Positions 8,465-18,094 of a DNA stretch of 64,000 nucleotides are shown piece after piece. The stretch is from assembly GCA_030950285.1 (NCBI GenBank), contig JAUZRR010000009.1, positions 107,167-171,166 on the forward strand, given 5' to 3'. The DNA is from Planctomycetota bacterium (GTDB taxonomy: Bacteria > Planctomycetota > Phycisphaerae > Phycisphaerales > UBA1924). Within the stretch, counting starts at the first letter, position 1, and each line of letters starts with the position of its first letter. A program made the position numbers and the translations under genes. Under the pieces are notes generated by a model. The model was not told where the DNA came from. It saw only the letters and a program-made list of their open reading frames with translations, and searched no databases.

Positions 8465-8962
8465 ATGTCCGGCCGCGTTCGCAGACAACAAGTCATCGCC
8501 GAGCTCCTCTCCCGACAACCCGTCGCGAGCCAGGAAGACCTCCGCGCACTCCTCCACGACCGGGGCATCGGCGTCACCCAGGCGACCCTGAGCCGCGACC
8601 TCCGCGAGATCGGGGCCCTCAAAACCATGCGCGGCTACCAGATGCCCAGCGAGGCTGCGGGCGCCAACGCCAACGGCAACTCCAACACCTCACCCGGCAC
8701 CGCCACGCTCGCCCGCGCGCTCGCGGGGTTTGTCACCTCCGTCGAACCGGCCGGGAACCTCATCGTCCTCCACACCGGGCCCGGGCACGCCCAGCTCGTC
8801 GCCCTCGAGATCGACCGCGCCGGGGTCCAAGGCGTCGTCGGCTGCCTCGCGGGGGACGACACCGTCTTCATCGCTGCCAACACCACACCCCGCGCACGCG
8901 AACTCACCCGCGACCTCCGCCACATGGCAAACCTCATGCACACCAACGGGGACCAGGCGTGA
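8465..8962 (+). CDS. argR: Arginine repressor
   Basis: A 165-residue ArgR/AhrC. The N-terminal winged helix contains RRQQVIAELLSRQPVASQEDL and GIGVTQATLSRDLREIGALK (recognition helix TQATLSRDL). The C-terminal hexamerisation and arginine-binding domain includes LVALEIDRAGVQGVVGCLAGDDTVFIAA, with the GDDT motif. It is the first gene of an arg cluster and overlaps argC (stop TGA inside GTGA). The palindrome in its own promoter suggests autorepression that also controls argC and argB. No Shine-Dalgarno sequence is visible, in line with a leaderless start. Confidence 0.95.
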   Translation: MSGRVRRQQVIAELLSRQPVASQEDLRALLHDRGIGVTQATLSRDLREIGALKTMRGYQMPSEAAGANANGNSNTSPGTATLARALAGFVTSVEPAGNLIVLHTGPGHAQLVALEIDRAGVQGVVGCLAGDDTVFIAANTTPRARELTRDLRHMANLMHTNGDQA

Positions 8963-10026
8963 TCCGCTGCGCCATCGTCGGCGCCAGCGGCTACACAGGC
9001 GCAGAACTCGTCGCGATCCTCCTCCGCCACCCCGACGCCGAGATCGTCGGCATGTTCGGCTCATCACGCGAGGGCGCCGACCGCACCTTCAGCGATCTCC
9101 ACCCCAGATTCCGCGGCGAGTGCGACCTGCCCATCCACGCTGCCGACGCCGAGACCGTCCTCGCCTGCGCGCCCGACGCGGTCTTTCTCTGCACGCCCCA
9201 CGAGATAAGCGCCACGCTCGGGACGGCACTGCTCGATGTGGGAGATGGCACAGGATGTGACGCGACGGTCCTCGATCTCTCGGCCGCCTTTCGCCTGCCC
9301 GATGCAGCCGACTACGAAACGTTCTACAGCTTTGCCCACCCCACGCCCGGGTTGCTCTCCCGCGCGGTCTACGGCCTTGCCGAACGTGCCGCCGAACCGC
9401 TGCGCACCGCAAAGCTCATCGCGGTCCCCGGCTGCTACCCCACCAGCATCATCCTGCCGCTCGCGCCGCTCGTCGACGCCGGCGCAATCAAACCCGGCAC
9501 ACGCCCCATCGCCGACTGCATCAGCGGCATCTCCGGCGCAGGACGTACCCCCAACAGTCGCAACATGTTCTGCGAGGTCGGCGTCCAGCCCTACGGCGTC
9601 TGGACCCACCGGCACCAGCCGGAAATCCGCACCCACGCCGGAGCGGACGTGATCTTCACCCCGCACCTTGGCCCCTACGAACGCGGCATCGTCAGCACGA
9701 TCCACGTCGAACTCGCCGCCGGGTGGGACGACGCCCGTGTGCGGACACTCCTCGAGCGCGAATACCGTTCGTCACGCTTTGTGCGGGTGCTCCCGGCAGG
9801 ATCATGGCCGAGCGTCAACAGCGTGCGGGGGACGAACTTCTGCGACATCGGCATCGCCGCCGAACACAGCCACCTGATCGTTGTCAGCGCGATCGACAAC
9901 CTCGTCAAAGGCGCGTCAGGGCAAGCGGTGCAGTGCATGAACCTCCGCTTCGGGCTCGACGAAGCAACCGGCCTGGTCGGAACCACATGCTTCGTTCCCG
10001 GCACGACAACCGAGGTCTCGGCATGA
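8959..10026 (+). CDS. argC: N-acetyl-gamma-glutamyl-phosphate reductase
   Basis: Third step of arginine synthesis: NADPH-dependent reduction of N-acetylglutamyl phosphate to the semialdehyde. The 355-residue protein shows the Rossmann start IVGASGYTGAELV, the catalytic-cysteine region VPGCYPTSIILPL, and SGISGAGRTPNSRNMFCEV. The GTG start at 8959 overlaps the end of argR, and the stop overlaps the argB ATG (ATGA), so argR, argC and argB are translationally coupled. Confidence 0.95.
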   Translation: MIRCAIVGASGYTGAELVAILLRHPDAEIVGMFGSSREGADRTFSDLHPRFRGECDLPIHAADAETVLACAPDAVFLCTPHEISATLGTALLDVGDGTGCDATVLDLSAAFRLPDAADYETFYSFAHPTPGLLSRAVYGLAERAAEPLRTAKLIAVPGCYPTSIILPLAPLVDAGAIKPGTRPIADCISGISGAGRTPNSRNMFCEVGVQPYGVWTHRHQPEIRTHAGADVIFTPHLGPYERGIVSTIHVELAAGWDDARVRTLLEREYRSSRFVRVLPAGSWPSVNSVRGTNFCDIGIAAEHSHLIVVSAIDNLVKGASGQAVQCMNLRFGLDEATGLVGTTCFVPGTTTEVSA

Positions 10027-10901
10027 CCCCCGGCCCACTTGTCATCAAACTCGGCGGGCGGGCCCTCGACCACTCGAACAACACCAGCCAACTCTGGGAC
10101 GCGATCGCCTCGCTCGCACTGCGCGCTTCAGCAACCAGCAACAGCACAGCCGACAATCCCGCGCACGGAGTCGCCCTGGTCCACGGCGGCGGCTCGGAAG
10201 TCGACACCCACCTCGCCCGTCTCGGCATGACCACCACCCGCAACAACGGCCTCCGCGTCACCCCCGACGACCAGATCGACGAAGTGGTTGCGGTGTTGCG
10301 GGGACGGGTCAACACCCGGCTCGTCGGGCACCTGCAAAGCCGTGGCGTCCCGGCGGTCGGGCTCGGGCTTTCCGACGGCGCCACGTGCGTGTGCGCAAAG
10401 CACGAGCCCGACGGCGTTGACCTCGGCCGCGTGGGCACGGTCGCATGGAAGCAACACCAACAACCGTCGCCCGAAACCGGATCACTGTGGCGTGACCTGC
10501 TCGCGGGCGGGCGCGTCCCTGTCCTCTGCTCGATCGGGCTCGACGCGATGGGCAAGCCGCTCAACGTCAACGCCGACGATGCCGCGGCAGCCGTCGCGGG
10601 CATCCTGCATGCCCACATGCTTGTGCTCCTGACCGACGTGCCCGGCATCCTCGACCGCACGGGCACACCCATCCAGGAAGCCGAGAAAGACAGCATCGAA
10701 ACGCTCATCGCCGACGGCACCATCGCCGGCGGCATGATCCCCAAGGCCCGCGCCGCCGTCGCGGCGGCCGAATCGAGCGGCGTGCCCACAGTCATCGCGT
10801 CGTGGAAACACCCCGAACACCTCGCGGCGCTCGCTGGCAACACACACGTCGGCACACGGGTGCTGCCCGTGCGACGAAGGCCGGTGGGGACGAGCGCCTG
10901 A
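10023..10901 (+). CDS. argB: Acetylglutamate kinase
   Basis: Phosphorylates N-acetylglutamate with ATP, the second step of the arginine route. The 292-residue product carries the amino-acid-kinase motifs VIKLGGRAL, LVHGGGSEVD and NVNADDAAAAVAG, plus LLTDVPGIL and the C-terminal GGMIPKARAAVAAA. ATG at 10023 overlaps the argC stop; the longer frame starting at 9723 would lie inside argC and is rejected. The family position is firm. The genes for the first and acetylornithine steps (argJ/argA, argD) are not in the window. Confidence 0.93.
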   Translation: MTPGPLVIKLGGRALDHSNNTSQLWDAIASLALRASATSNSTADNPAHGVALVHGGGSEVDTHLARLGMTTTRNNGLRVTPDDQIDEVVAVLRGRVNTRLVGHLQSRGVPAVGLGLSDGATCVCAKHEPDGVDLGRVGTVAWKQHQQPSPETGSLWRDLLAGGRVPVLCSIGLDAMGKPLNVNADDAAAAVAGILHAHMLVLLTDVPGILDRTGTPIQEAEKDSIETLIADGTIAGGMIPKARAAVAAAESSGVPTVIASWKHPEHLAALAGNTHVGTRVLPVRRRPVGTSA

Positions 10902-11036
10902 CCGCCCGCCCCCTCAGCGATTCCTGCGCCGCGTTCTCCAGGCACGGGCCAAACTCGCACGCATGCAGCAACACACACAAGCACAACCGCGGGCCGCAAC
11001 CACGCCCCCGCAACCAAACCACGAAAGATGTACGCC

Positions 11037-12050
11037 ATGCCGAGCAAATCCACCACCATCGAGCACCTGCACAACACCGCGGTTTCCAAGCCCGAGGGCT
11101 CCCCGATCCTCTCCGGACGCGACCTGGTGTCGATCAACGAACTCGACGCCGAAGATGTCCGCACCCTCTTTGCGACCGCCGCCGCGATGAAAGACGATCT
11201 CACGCCGTTCGTCGGCTCGCTGGCGGGCAAGTCGATCATCGCGCTCTTCGAGAAACCGTCGCTGCGCACCCGAGTCACCTTCGAGACCGGCCCGACCCGA
11301 CTGGGCGCACACGTCATGTACTTCGACCACTCCCAGCAACGCATCGGCCAGCGCGAGAGCGTCAAAGACTACGCGCTCAACCTCGAGCGCTGGGTAGACT
11401 GCATCGTCGCCCGCGTCTTTGAGCACCGCGTACTCCGCGAGATGGCCGAGCACGCGAGTGTGCCGGTGGTCAATGCGCTCTGCGACCTCGAACACCCGTG
11501 CCAGGCGCTGGCCGATCTCTTCACGCTGAGCGAACGGTTCGACACACTCGAGGGGAAGAAACTCGCCTACATCGGCGACGGCAACAACGTGTGCCACTCG
11601 CTCATGCTGCTCTGCGCCAAGCTCGGTGTGAGCTTTACCGCGGTGACCCCCAAGGGCTTTGAGCCGCAGTTCTCGGTGGTCCGTGACGCGCTGGCCGACG
11701 CCAAATCCACCAACGCCACGATCACGCTGAGCCACAACCCCGACGCCGCGATCGGCCACGACGCGGTCTACACCGACTGCTGGGTGAGCATGGGGCAGGA
11801 CCACCAAAAAGCCCTGCGTGACGGCGTGTTCGATTGCTACCAGCTCAACGAAGAGCTCATGGAACGCATCACCGAGAAAGGCAACGACTGGCCGTACTTC
11901 ATGCACTGCCTGCCCGCGCACCGTGGGCAGGAAGTCACCGACGAGGTGATCGACTCGCCGCGTTCGATCGTCTTCGACCAGGCCGAGAACCGGATGTGGG
12001 TGCAGAACTCGCTGCTCTGGCACATGCTGGCCGACGCGCCTTCCGCCTGA
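11037..12050 (+). CDS. argF: Ornithine carbamoyltransferase
   Basis: Makes citrulline from ornithine and carbamoyl phosphate. The 337-residue product has the carbamoyl-phosphate loop in the form SLRTR (KPSLRTRVTFETG, not the usual STRTR), HPCQALADLFTL, DCWVSMGQ and the ornithine-binding HCLPAHRGQE. The start at 11037 has GAAAG nine bases upstream; an in-frame ATG at 11028 is also possible. It is separated from argB by ~130 bp, so it may have its own promoter, though none is obvious. An N-acylornithine-specific transcarbamylase is less likely given the standard HCLP motif. Confidence 0.9.
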   Translation: MPSKSTTIEHLHNTAVSKPEGSPILSGRDLVSINELDAEDVRTLFATAAAMKDDLTPFVGSLAGKSIIALFEKPSLRTRVTFETGPTRLGAHVMYFDHSQQRIGQRESVKDYALNLERWVDCIVARVFEHRVLREMAEHASVPVVNALCDLEHPCQALADLFTLSERFDTLEGKKLAYIGDGNNVCHSLMLLCAKLGVSFTAVTPKGFEPQFSVVRDALADAKSTNATITLSHNPDAAIGHDAVYTDCWVSMGQDHQKALRDGVFDCYQLNEELMERITEKGNDWPYFMHCLPAHRGQEVTDEVIDSPRSIVFDQAENRMWVQNSLLWHMLADAPSA

Positions 12051-12082
12051 CTGCGCCCGCGCACCCGCACCGACCCGCGCGA

Positions 12083-15000
12083 CTACTTCTTCTCTTCGCC
12101 GCCGCCGAGGAGGTTGTCGAGCAGATTCTCCGGCGAGAGCAACGTATCGATCGCGTTCTCCCCGACAAGGTCAATCGCGATATCGTTCTTGGGCTTGGCG
12201 ATCAGGCCGCTGGTGCGGATCGGGAGCCTCGCAAGATTGCCGACAATCGGCAGCGGGATGTTCGCGAGCCCGGGAATCGCTTCGGCCGCGAACGCGCCGG
12301 CGGGGATGAAGGTCAGCACCTCAAGCTCTCCGGCGGGGAGCATCGAGCCCCCGCCGCCCCTGATCCGACGCGCCTTGGAACCGAGATTGATGAACCCCTG
12401 CGTCTCGATCTTGAACTCACCCATCGGCAACGGGTACGGCTCGTAGCTCACCAGCCCATCCACCATCGTGATCCGCAGCGGCGGCAGCCGTCGCCCGACC
12501 TCGCCGGCCGTCTTCTGCTGCGCCGCGGCCAGCACCTTCTGGAAGAGGTCGGCCGTCCCGAACCGCGCCGTCCCGATGTCGATCGTCAGCTTCCCGTTGA
12601 GCCGGTCAAAGTTGCCGTCCATCGGCACCTCGATCGGCGTCTCAAAGATCACCCGCGCCGGGCGATCGTCCCCGGTCTTCTCCAGCGACGCCAGCATCGG
12701 CAGCGCCTTCTGCAAGCGCTTGGTCGCGGCCGGGGTGATCCGGGTCGCCTCGACGACACTCGACTTGTCCACCACAAACAACCCATCGCGCACCTGCCCG
12801 CGGATCTCGGCTCTGGCAAAGGGCGCGACCGCGCTGACCACCAGGCGGCCGCCGTTCATCCCGAACTCCTGCGCGTTGATCTCGAAATCAACCACCGCGC
12901 CCAGCACATCGACAAGCAACCCGTCCTGCTTGGCAAAGGCGTCGAGCACCGCCGTCGGGATCGGCGCAAAGCCGCCGGTGAGTGTCAGCCGCGCCGTCTT
13001 CGGCGTCAGATTGCCATCAGCATCGGTAAACGACGCGAGCGTTCCGGTGAGTTTGCTCCGCTTGGGCTTCATCTCCGGCTCGTCGCCGACCTTCAGCCGC
13101 GGCACAGAAATCGCCAGCCCGATCTGGTCGGGCGTCGGCCCGCGCCCGATTCGGACCTCGAGCCCGCCGACCTGCATCGCTCGACCATCGCTGAGCGTGG
13201 CCGCGAGATCGGGCACCGTCGCGGACAGATTCGCAAGAAACACCCCCGGCTTGAGCGGTGCCGCGCCGTTGCCGTACGCAAACGCCAGCCGCCTGATGTC
13301 AAGATGCACGCGCGTCTGTTTCGCAAACCTGAACGCCGGCGGCGGGCTGCCCGGGCGCGCACCCAGGAAGTACAGATTCGCCCACCGCGGCCCCATCTGC
13401 CACGACGCCTTGACCTCCCCGCCCAGGTACACCGCCTTGGGCGCAAACACCACGCCGATCGGTTCCTCGGTGGAAAAACGCGGGCCGACGATGTTCAGTG
13501 TCAAAGGCGTCCCCTCGGTCGCCCTTGCCAGGAGTCGCTGCGGCTCGGCGGTGATGGTGACATCAAACCGGTCCCCCACCGACCCCGCGACCAACGCCGG
13601 CTTGGCGAGCAGCGTGTCAATCCACTTCGCGTTGACCCTCGAGAGCGTGAGCGTGACCGGTGTCTCGCCCACCGGCTTGGCGCTCTTTATCTGCGCCGAA
13701 GCGCTGCTCTGCAACCCGGTAAGCGACGAGCCGTCAGCCGCCAGCACCGCGCCGGTCAGCGCAACCGTCGCCCTGCCGCCAGCTTCGGTCATCACCGCGA
13801 GCGGCGCAACGATCGCCACCTTCAAGCCCTTGATCGTGACCGGCGGAATCGTCATCGGTTCGGCCGCAGCGCCCCCATCAGCCGCGTCAGCTGCGGGCAG
13901 CGTTATTGCTGCGAGTGCTGCGTCAAGCGAGACAGTGGCATCGAACACACCCCCGGCTGCAAAGTCCGGCGCAAAGCTCTCACCCAGCCGCAACTCCAGC
14001 GGCTTGTTCATCACAAACCCCACGCTCGCCGGCCCGGTCAGCGCGGGGGTCACCGGCGCATCAGCCGCCATCACCTTGGCCAAGTGCGACGCCACCCGAG
14101 GCGTGACACCGATGTTGCCCGTGCCCCGATCAAGCGACACGAAGTTTGGACGAAGTCGCCCGCTCAGCTTCGCCCGGGTCGGCCCGCCGACAAACTCGAC
14201 GGTGTACACCGCGGTATCGCGCCGCTTGTCGCTCTCGCGCGTCGTCATGCTCACGTCAAAGGTCCGCCCCAGCGTGTCCCGCCAGAGCAGCACGACATCC
14301 AGCGGCTTGCCGCCGATCTCGATCATCCCGCGGGGCACGAGCCGCGCAAGCGTCGCGGGGATACCTTCAGCCTTCAGCGTCGAGCTCGGCACAACCTTCA
14401 GCGGCGCGAGCACACTCATCGGATCGGCCGGGTCCGCAGGGGCGTCAAGAAACAGCCCGTGCAGCGTCATCGCGCCGACCACCGTGAACGGTCCGTCGGC
14501 GTGACTGAACTGACTGTCAATGCTGACATGCGGCGGCGCACCCGCGACCGCGATCATCGACGCGACCACCTTCGGCGCGTCGATTCTCTGCCGCTGCCCG
14601 ACACCGCCGTTCTCCATCGGCAGCCCGACATCCGCGACAAACTCCGTCAACGTCGCGGTGATCTTTGCCGCCACCTGATCCGGGCGCACCCCGCCGGCAC
14701 CGATCGGCACGTCCAGCCCCGCGATGACCAAACGCAACGAGCCCTCGGGTTGCACCCGCACCGGGCCGGCATCTCCCAGGAACGTCGCGATCGTCTTCCC
14801 CGCTGTGCGGTTCACCAGCGTCACCGGCCCGCGCGAACGCAAGCGGTCCGGCTGCACAACCAGCGGCGCGGTGATATCAATACTCCGCGACCGGAACGTC
14901 AGGTCAAGATTCGTCGCGTTCGCGCCAGAGCCCGGGTTCGACGCCGCGAGGATCACCACATCACCCTGCGGCCCGACATCACGCACGAGCACCAGCCCGC

Positions 15001-17020
15001 TCTCCCGGTAGAGCGGCCCGAACACCGCGTCGATCGTGTCCAGCGCCAGCTTCTCGCCCCGCACCTCACCACGCAACGTCGGCAGGGTGCCCGCGTTGGG
15101 CGCACCGGCCGCATCGAGCAACCCCGCAAGTGTCATGTCGATCTTCGCCGACCCCAGCGGCTTCCCGTTCAGACGGCCCGACATATCGCCCACGACCGCG
15201 ATGTCTTTGGCAAGGTCATCGGTCGCGATGCCGAAGCTCAGCCGTTCGAGCCGGTAGTCGCGCAGGGTGTCGTCGCCGGCAAACTGCATCTTGCCGACCG
15301 CGTCAACAATCGAGACGTCCGCCTTTGCGCGCACGCCGCGCAGGTCAAGACCGTCAGCGGTTCGGACCTTTGCAAGATCCACCGCGAGGTCTGACACACT
15401 GAACGTCACCCCCGCGCCGCGGCTCACCCGCACGCCGTACGCCGCGGCAAAGCGGTCGATGATGGGAGCAACCGTTGCAAACGTGCCCCGCACACCCTCG
15501 CCGCGTGTGGTGATCTGTTGCCCCTGCACGACGATCGCCGCATCGAGTTCGGCGTTCGCCGCATCGAGCGCGAGATCAATGTCGTACGCCCCCGAGCCGT
15601 CGGTGTGGCTTGTTGCCTTGAGTGTCAGGTCCACGCGCGGGCCGATGTCCACAGGCAGGTCGAGCCGCAGCCCTTCGGGCAGCATCGAGCCCAGCGCCGC
15701 CACGAACGGCTGAAGAATCGGCGTCGAAAACCCCTCGACGTGCAGCCCGCCCTCGATCTGTTCGGGAATCCCGCTGCGCAGCGCCCCCGACGCATCGAAC
15801 AGCCCCCCTACCGCCAGATCGACCGAAACATCCCCAGCCGAATCGCCGTCGATCGTCGCCCGAGTCCCGCCGGTAAGCGTGACAGTCTCCCCCAACGACG
15901 GCACATCGACCACGAGTTTCAAGGGCTCGATCGCGAACGCCGCGGTGCGCACGCTGTCACCCGTCGGCAGCTCCACCGTCCCGGTCGCTCGCGTCGTTTC
16001 GAGTGTCACCGCGGCGCTGATCGCCTCGATGCCACCATCCAAAGGCAGCGTCAGCCGATCAACCACCAGCGAGATATCCGGAAGATCACCGAGCGTCACC
16101 CCCGGCTGGGCCGCGAGCGCCTCGGCGACCTTCGGCACAAGATCGGCCAGCGCCGTGGTATCAATCGACACCCGCGTTGCGCCGGTGCGTTCGAGCACGC
16201 CGCCCGAATAGCGAGCGTCGATCAAGGCATCTACGACCGGCGCAGTGAACGCGAGCGTGAGGTCGCCGACGACCTTGTCGATCGTCAACGCGCCCGCCGC
16301 GTCGGTGAGGTTGTCGAGTGTAAGTTGAAGATCGACACTGCCCGACTCCGCGAGGCTCGCGATATCGGCGCCCGTCGCGATCGGCCCCTTGATGGCGACC
16401 TTCACCGGTTTACCCACCGAGAAATCGGCCGAGCCCGTCAACGACCCCAGCCGCAGGGCACCGATCTTGCCCCCGGTCTGCGCCGCAAGCGCAGCATCCT
16501 GATACACAACCTCGAGCCCGTCAAACACGATCGAACTCGCCAGCGACGAGGGCAGCGTCACCGGTTCGCCCGTGCTGCCGGGCACATCCGGCGTGCTTGC
16601 GACGCGCGGCTCGATCGCCCGCTGCAGGTTGGTCATGCCGTCGGCTTGGCGCACGATTGTCGCACTGCCCTTGACAAACACCACCCCGAGATCGCGCGAT
16701 CCAAACACCAGCCCCAGCAACCCCCGATCCACCCGCACCGAAACGTCCGCGACGGTGCCGCCCTCGGGGTCGGTCAGTGTCACCTCGGCCCGCTGCCCGC
16801 CAAACCACGCCAACCCCAGCGAAGAGACGGTCGCCTCACCCTTGATCTTGCTGTTGACCGCGTCCTGCACCATCGGCCGAACCAACGGCCCGGCGATCGT
16901 CGGCGCCAGCGCCACCACAACCAACAACACCACCACAAGAACCACCACCAGCATCACCAGCCGGCGGAACAGCCGACCCCGGCGGGGCGGTTGGGAGGAT
17001 GACGCGGGAGCATGTGCCAT
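12083..17020 (-). CDS. Giant AsmA-like inner-membrane-anchored protein
   Basis: A 1645-residue protein with a short basic N-terminus and one membrane helix (LVMLVVVLVVVLLVVVALAP), followed by a very long periplasmic beta-rich region. The opening VRPMVQDAVNSKIKGEATVSSL and the repeating DLxLTLxxL pattern fit the AsmA/DUF748/TamB-like superfamily. In other bacteria these proteins form bridges that carry phospholipids between membranes. Assignment to a specific subfamily is not possible. It begins 185 bp downstream of nusG on the same strand, at the place where rplK is normally found. Confidence 0.7.
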   Translation of the reverse strand: MAHAPASSSQPPRRGRLFRRLVMLVVVLVVVLLVVVALAPTIAGPLVRPMVQDAVNSKIKGEATVSSLGLAWFGGQRAEVTLTDPEGGTVADVSVRVDRGLLGLVFGSRDLGVVFVKGSATIVRQADGMTNLQRAIEPRVASTPDVPGSTGEPVTLPSSLASSIVFDGLEVVYQDAALAAQTGGKIGALRLGSLTGSADFSVGKPVKVAIKGPIATGADIASLAESGSVDLQLTLDNLTDAAGALTIDKVVGDLTLAFTAPVVDALIDARYSGGVLERTGATRVSIDTTALADLVPKVAEALAAQPGVTLGDLPDISLVVDRLTLPLDGGIEAISAAVTLETTRATGTVELPTGDSVRTAAFAIEPLKLVVDVPSLGETVTLTGGTRATIDGDSAGDVSVDLAVGGLFDASGALRSGIPEQIEGGLHVEGFSTPILQPFVAALGSMLPEGLRLDLPVDIGPRVDLTLKATSHTDGSGAYDIDLALDAANAELDAAIVVQGQQITTRGEGVRGTFATVAPIIDRFAAAYGVRVSRGAGVTFSVSDLAVDLAKVRTADGLDLRGVRAKADVSIVDAVGKMQFAGDDTLRDYRLERLSFGIATDDLAKDIAVVGDMSGRLNGKPLGSAKIDMTLAGLLDAAGAPNAGTLPTLRGEVRGEKLALDTIDAVFGPLYRESGLVLVRDVGPQGDVVILAASNPGSGANATNLDLTFRSRSIDITAPLVVQPDRLRSRGPVTLVNRTAGKTIATFLGDAGPVRVQPEGSLRLVIAGLDVPIGAGGVRPDQVAAKITATLTEFVADVGLPMENGGVGQRQRIDAPKVVASMIAVAGAPPHVSIDSQFSHADGPFTVVGAMTLHGLFLDAPADPADPMSVLAPLKVVPSSTLKAEGIPATLARLVPRGMIEIGGKPLDVVLLWRDTLGRTFDVSMTTRESDKRRDTAVYTVEFVGGPTRAKLSGRLRPNFVSLDRGTGNIGVTPRVASHLAKVMAADAPVTPALTGPASVGFVMNKPLELRLGESFAPDFAAGGVFDATVSLDAALAAITLPAADAADGGAAAEPMTIPPVTIKGLKVAIVAPLAVMTEAGGRATVALTGAVLAADGSSLTGLQSSASAQIKSAKPVGETPVTLTLSRVNAKWIDTLLAKPALVAGSVGDRFDVTITAEPQRLLARATEGTPLTLNIVGPRFSTEEPIGVVFAPKAVYLGGEVKASWQMGPRWANLYFLGARPGSPPPAFRFAKQTRVHLDIRRLAFAYGNGAAPLKPGVFLANLSATVPDLAATLSDGRAMQVGGLEVRIGRGPTPDQIGLAISVPRLKVGDEPEMKPKRSKLTGTLASFTDADGNLTPKTARLTLTGGFAPIPTAVLDAFAKQDGLLVDVLGAVVDFEINAQEFGMNGGRLVVSAVAPFARAEIRGQVRDGLFVVDKSSVVEATRITPAATKRLQKALPMLASLEKTGDDRPARVIFETPIEVPMDGNFDRLNGKLTIDIGTARFGTADLFQKVLAAAQQKTAGEVGRRLPPLRITMVDGLVSYEPYPLPMGEFKIETQGFINLGSKARRIRGGGGSMLPAGELEVLTFIPAGAFAAEAIPGLANIPLPIVGNLARLPIRTSGLIAKPKNDIAIDLVGENAIDTLLSPENLLDNLLGGGEEKK

Positions 17021-17140
17021 GCGAACCTCGGTGCGAGAACCAGAGCACGCCGACAGACATCGGTCGGCTACGCATAAAGTATGCGCCCGACAGACAGCGG
17101 TTCCGGCGAACCACCCCGCGAACCAGTTTCACAACCATCA

Positions 17141-17188
17141 CGGGCTCGACGACGGGCTCGACGACGGGCTCGACAACGGGCTCGACGG
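17141..17188. repeat. 12-bp tandem repeat downstream of nusG
   Basis: About four copies of CGGGCTCGACGA lie in the nusG to AsmA-like intergenic space (17021-17205). The last copy has one substitution (CGACAA). No other feature was recognised in this gap. Confidence 0.85.
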
Positions 17189-17205
17189 TGCCCGAAAGAG
17201 CACAA

Positions 17206-18003
17206 TCAGGCGTCGTCGATTTTGGCGACCTGCCACTCTTCGAGGTTGATCGGGGCCTGCCGCCCGAAGATCGTCACCAGCACGGTGATCTCCCCCTTCT
17301 CGGGGTTGAGGTCGTCCACGGTGCCCTCGTAGCTCTCGAACGGGCCTTCGGTGATCTTGACGTGCTCGCCCTTCTCGAAACTCAGCTTGATGATCGGCTC
17401 TTCCTCCGGACGGCGGCTGTCCTGCAGCATCTTCTCGATCTCGTGCGACTGCATCGCGGTCGGACGCCCGGCGGTGCCGACGAAATCGCCCACGCCCGTC
17501 GTCTCCTTGATGAGAAAGAACACGTCCTGGGGGATACGCCCGTCCTCTTCGAGTCGCATCTCGACAAAGACGTAGCCCGGGTAGAGCTTGGTCTCGGTGA
17601 TCCGCTGCTTGCCGCCCTTGATCGTTTTGGTCTTCTCGGTCGGCACCAGAATGCGGCTGACCAGGTGGTCCATGTGCTCGATCTGCACCTTGCGCAGCAA
17701 CGTCTCGCGGACGCTCGATTCCTTGTTCGACGCCACCCGAAGCACAAACCAGTTCATGCCCTCTTTCACGATGGGCTCTTCATCATCCGGCGCGTCGGCG
17801 GCCGGGCTCGGCTTGCCCTCAGCCACGGATGCCGCGGACGGAGCCTCGGGGGCGGGCTCGCCTTCGCTGGACTCGACCCCGCTCTCGACCCCGCTCTCGG
17901 CCCCGGTCTCGGCGACGGGTTCGGCGGCGGTCTCGGCGGCCCTTTCGGCAGGCGACTCAGCAGCGGGCGTGTCGGTCGTGTCGGTCGTGTGTTCTTCGCT
18001 CAT
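17206..18003 (-). CDS. nusG: Transcription termination/antitermination protein NusG with long acidic N-terminal extension
   Basis: A 265-residue NusG. The core starts near residue 81 (NWFVLRVASNKE) and includes KLYPGYVFVEM, VGDFVGTAGRPTAM and the KOW domain GEHVKITEGPFESYEGTV. The first ~80 residues are Glu/Ala/Pro/Thr-rich, low in complexity and not part of normal NusG. The start at 18003 has GGCGGAG seven bases upstream; the longer frame (to 18147) would overlap secE. It binds RNA polymerase and affects pausing, Rho-dependent termination and coupling to ribosomes. Downstream, the usual rplK is absent. Confidence 0.93.
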   Translation of the reverse strand: MSEEHTTDTTDTPAAESPAERAAETAAEPVAETGAESGVESGVESSEGEPAPEAPSAASVAEGKPSPAADAPDDEEPIVKEGMNWFVLRVASNKESSVRETLLRKVQIEHMDHLVSRILVPTEKTKTIKGGKQRITETKLYPGYVFVEMRLEEDGRIPQDVFFLIKETTGVGDFVGTAGRPTAMQSHEIEKMLQDSRRPEEEPIIKLSFEKGEHVKITEGPFESYEGTVDDLNPEKGEITVLVTIFGRQAPINLEEWQVAKIDDA

Positions 18004-18094
18004 CGTGCGGTCTCCGCCTGTCGTGTTGATTCTGAGGAAGGCGCGGCAGCCCGGGTGGCGGGCAAGTGGGATGCCGCGAGAGCGAATGCGCCCT

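Noticed and set aside
11834..15394. 1186-residue plus-strand frame opposite the AsmA-like gene
   Set aside because: Arg/His-rich antisense shadow of a conserved minus-strand protein; no recognisable domain.
17141..17188. CRISPR-like array
   Set aside because: Direct 12-bp tandem repeats with no spacers; too short for CRISPR.
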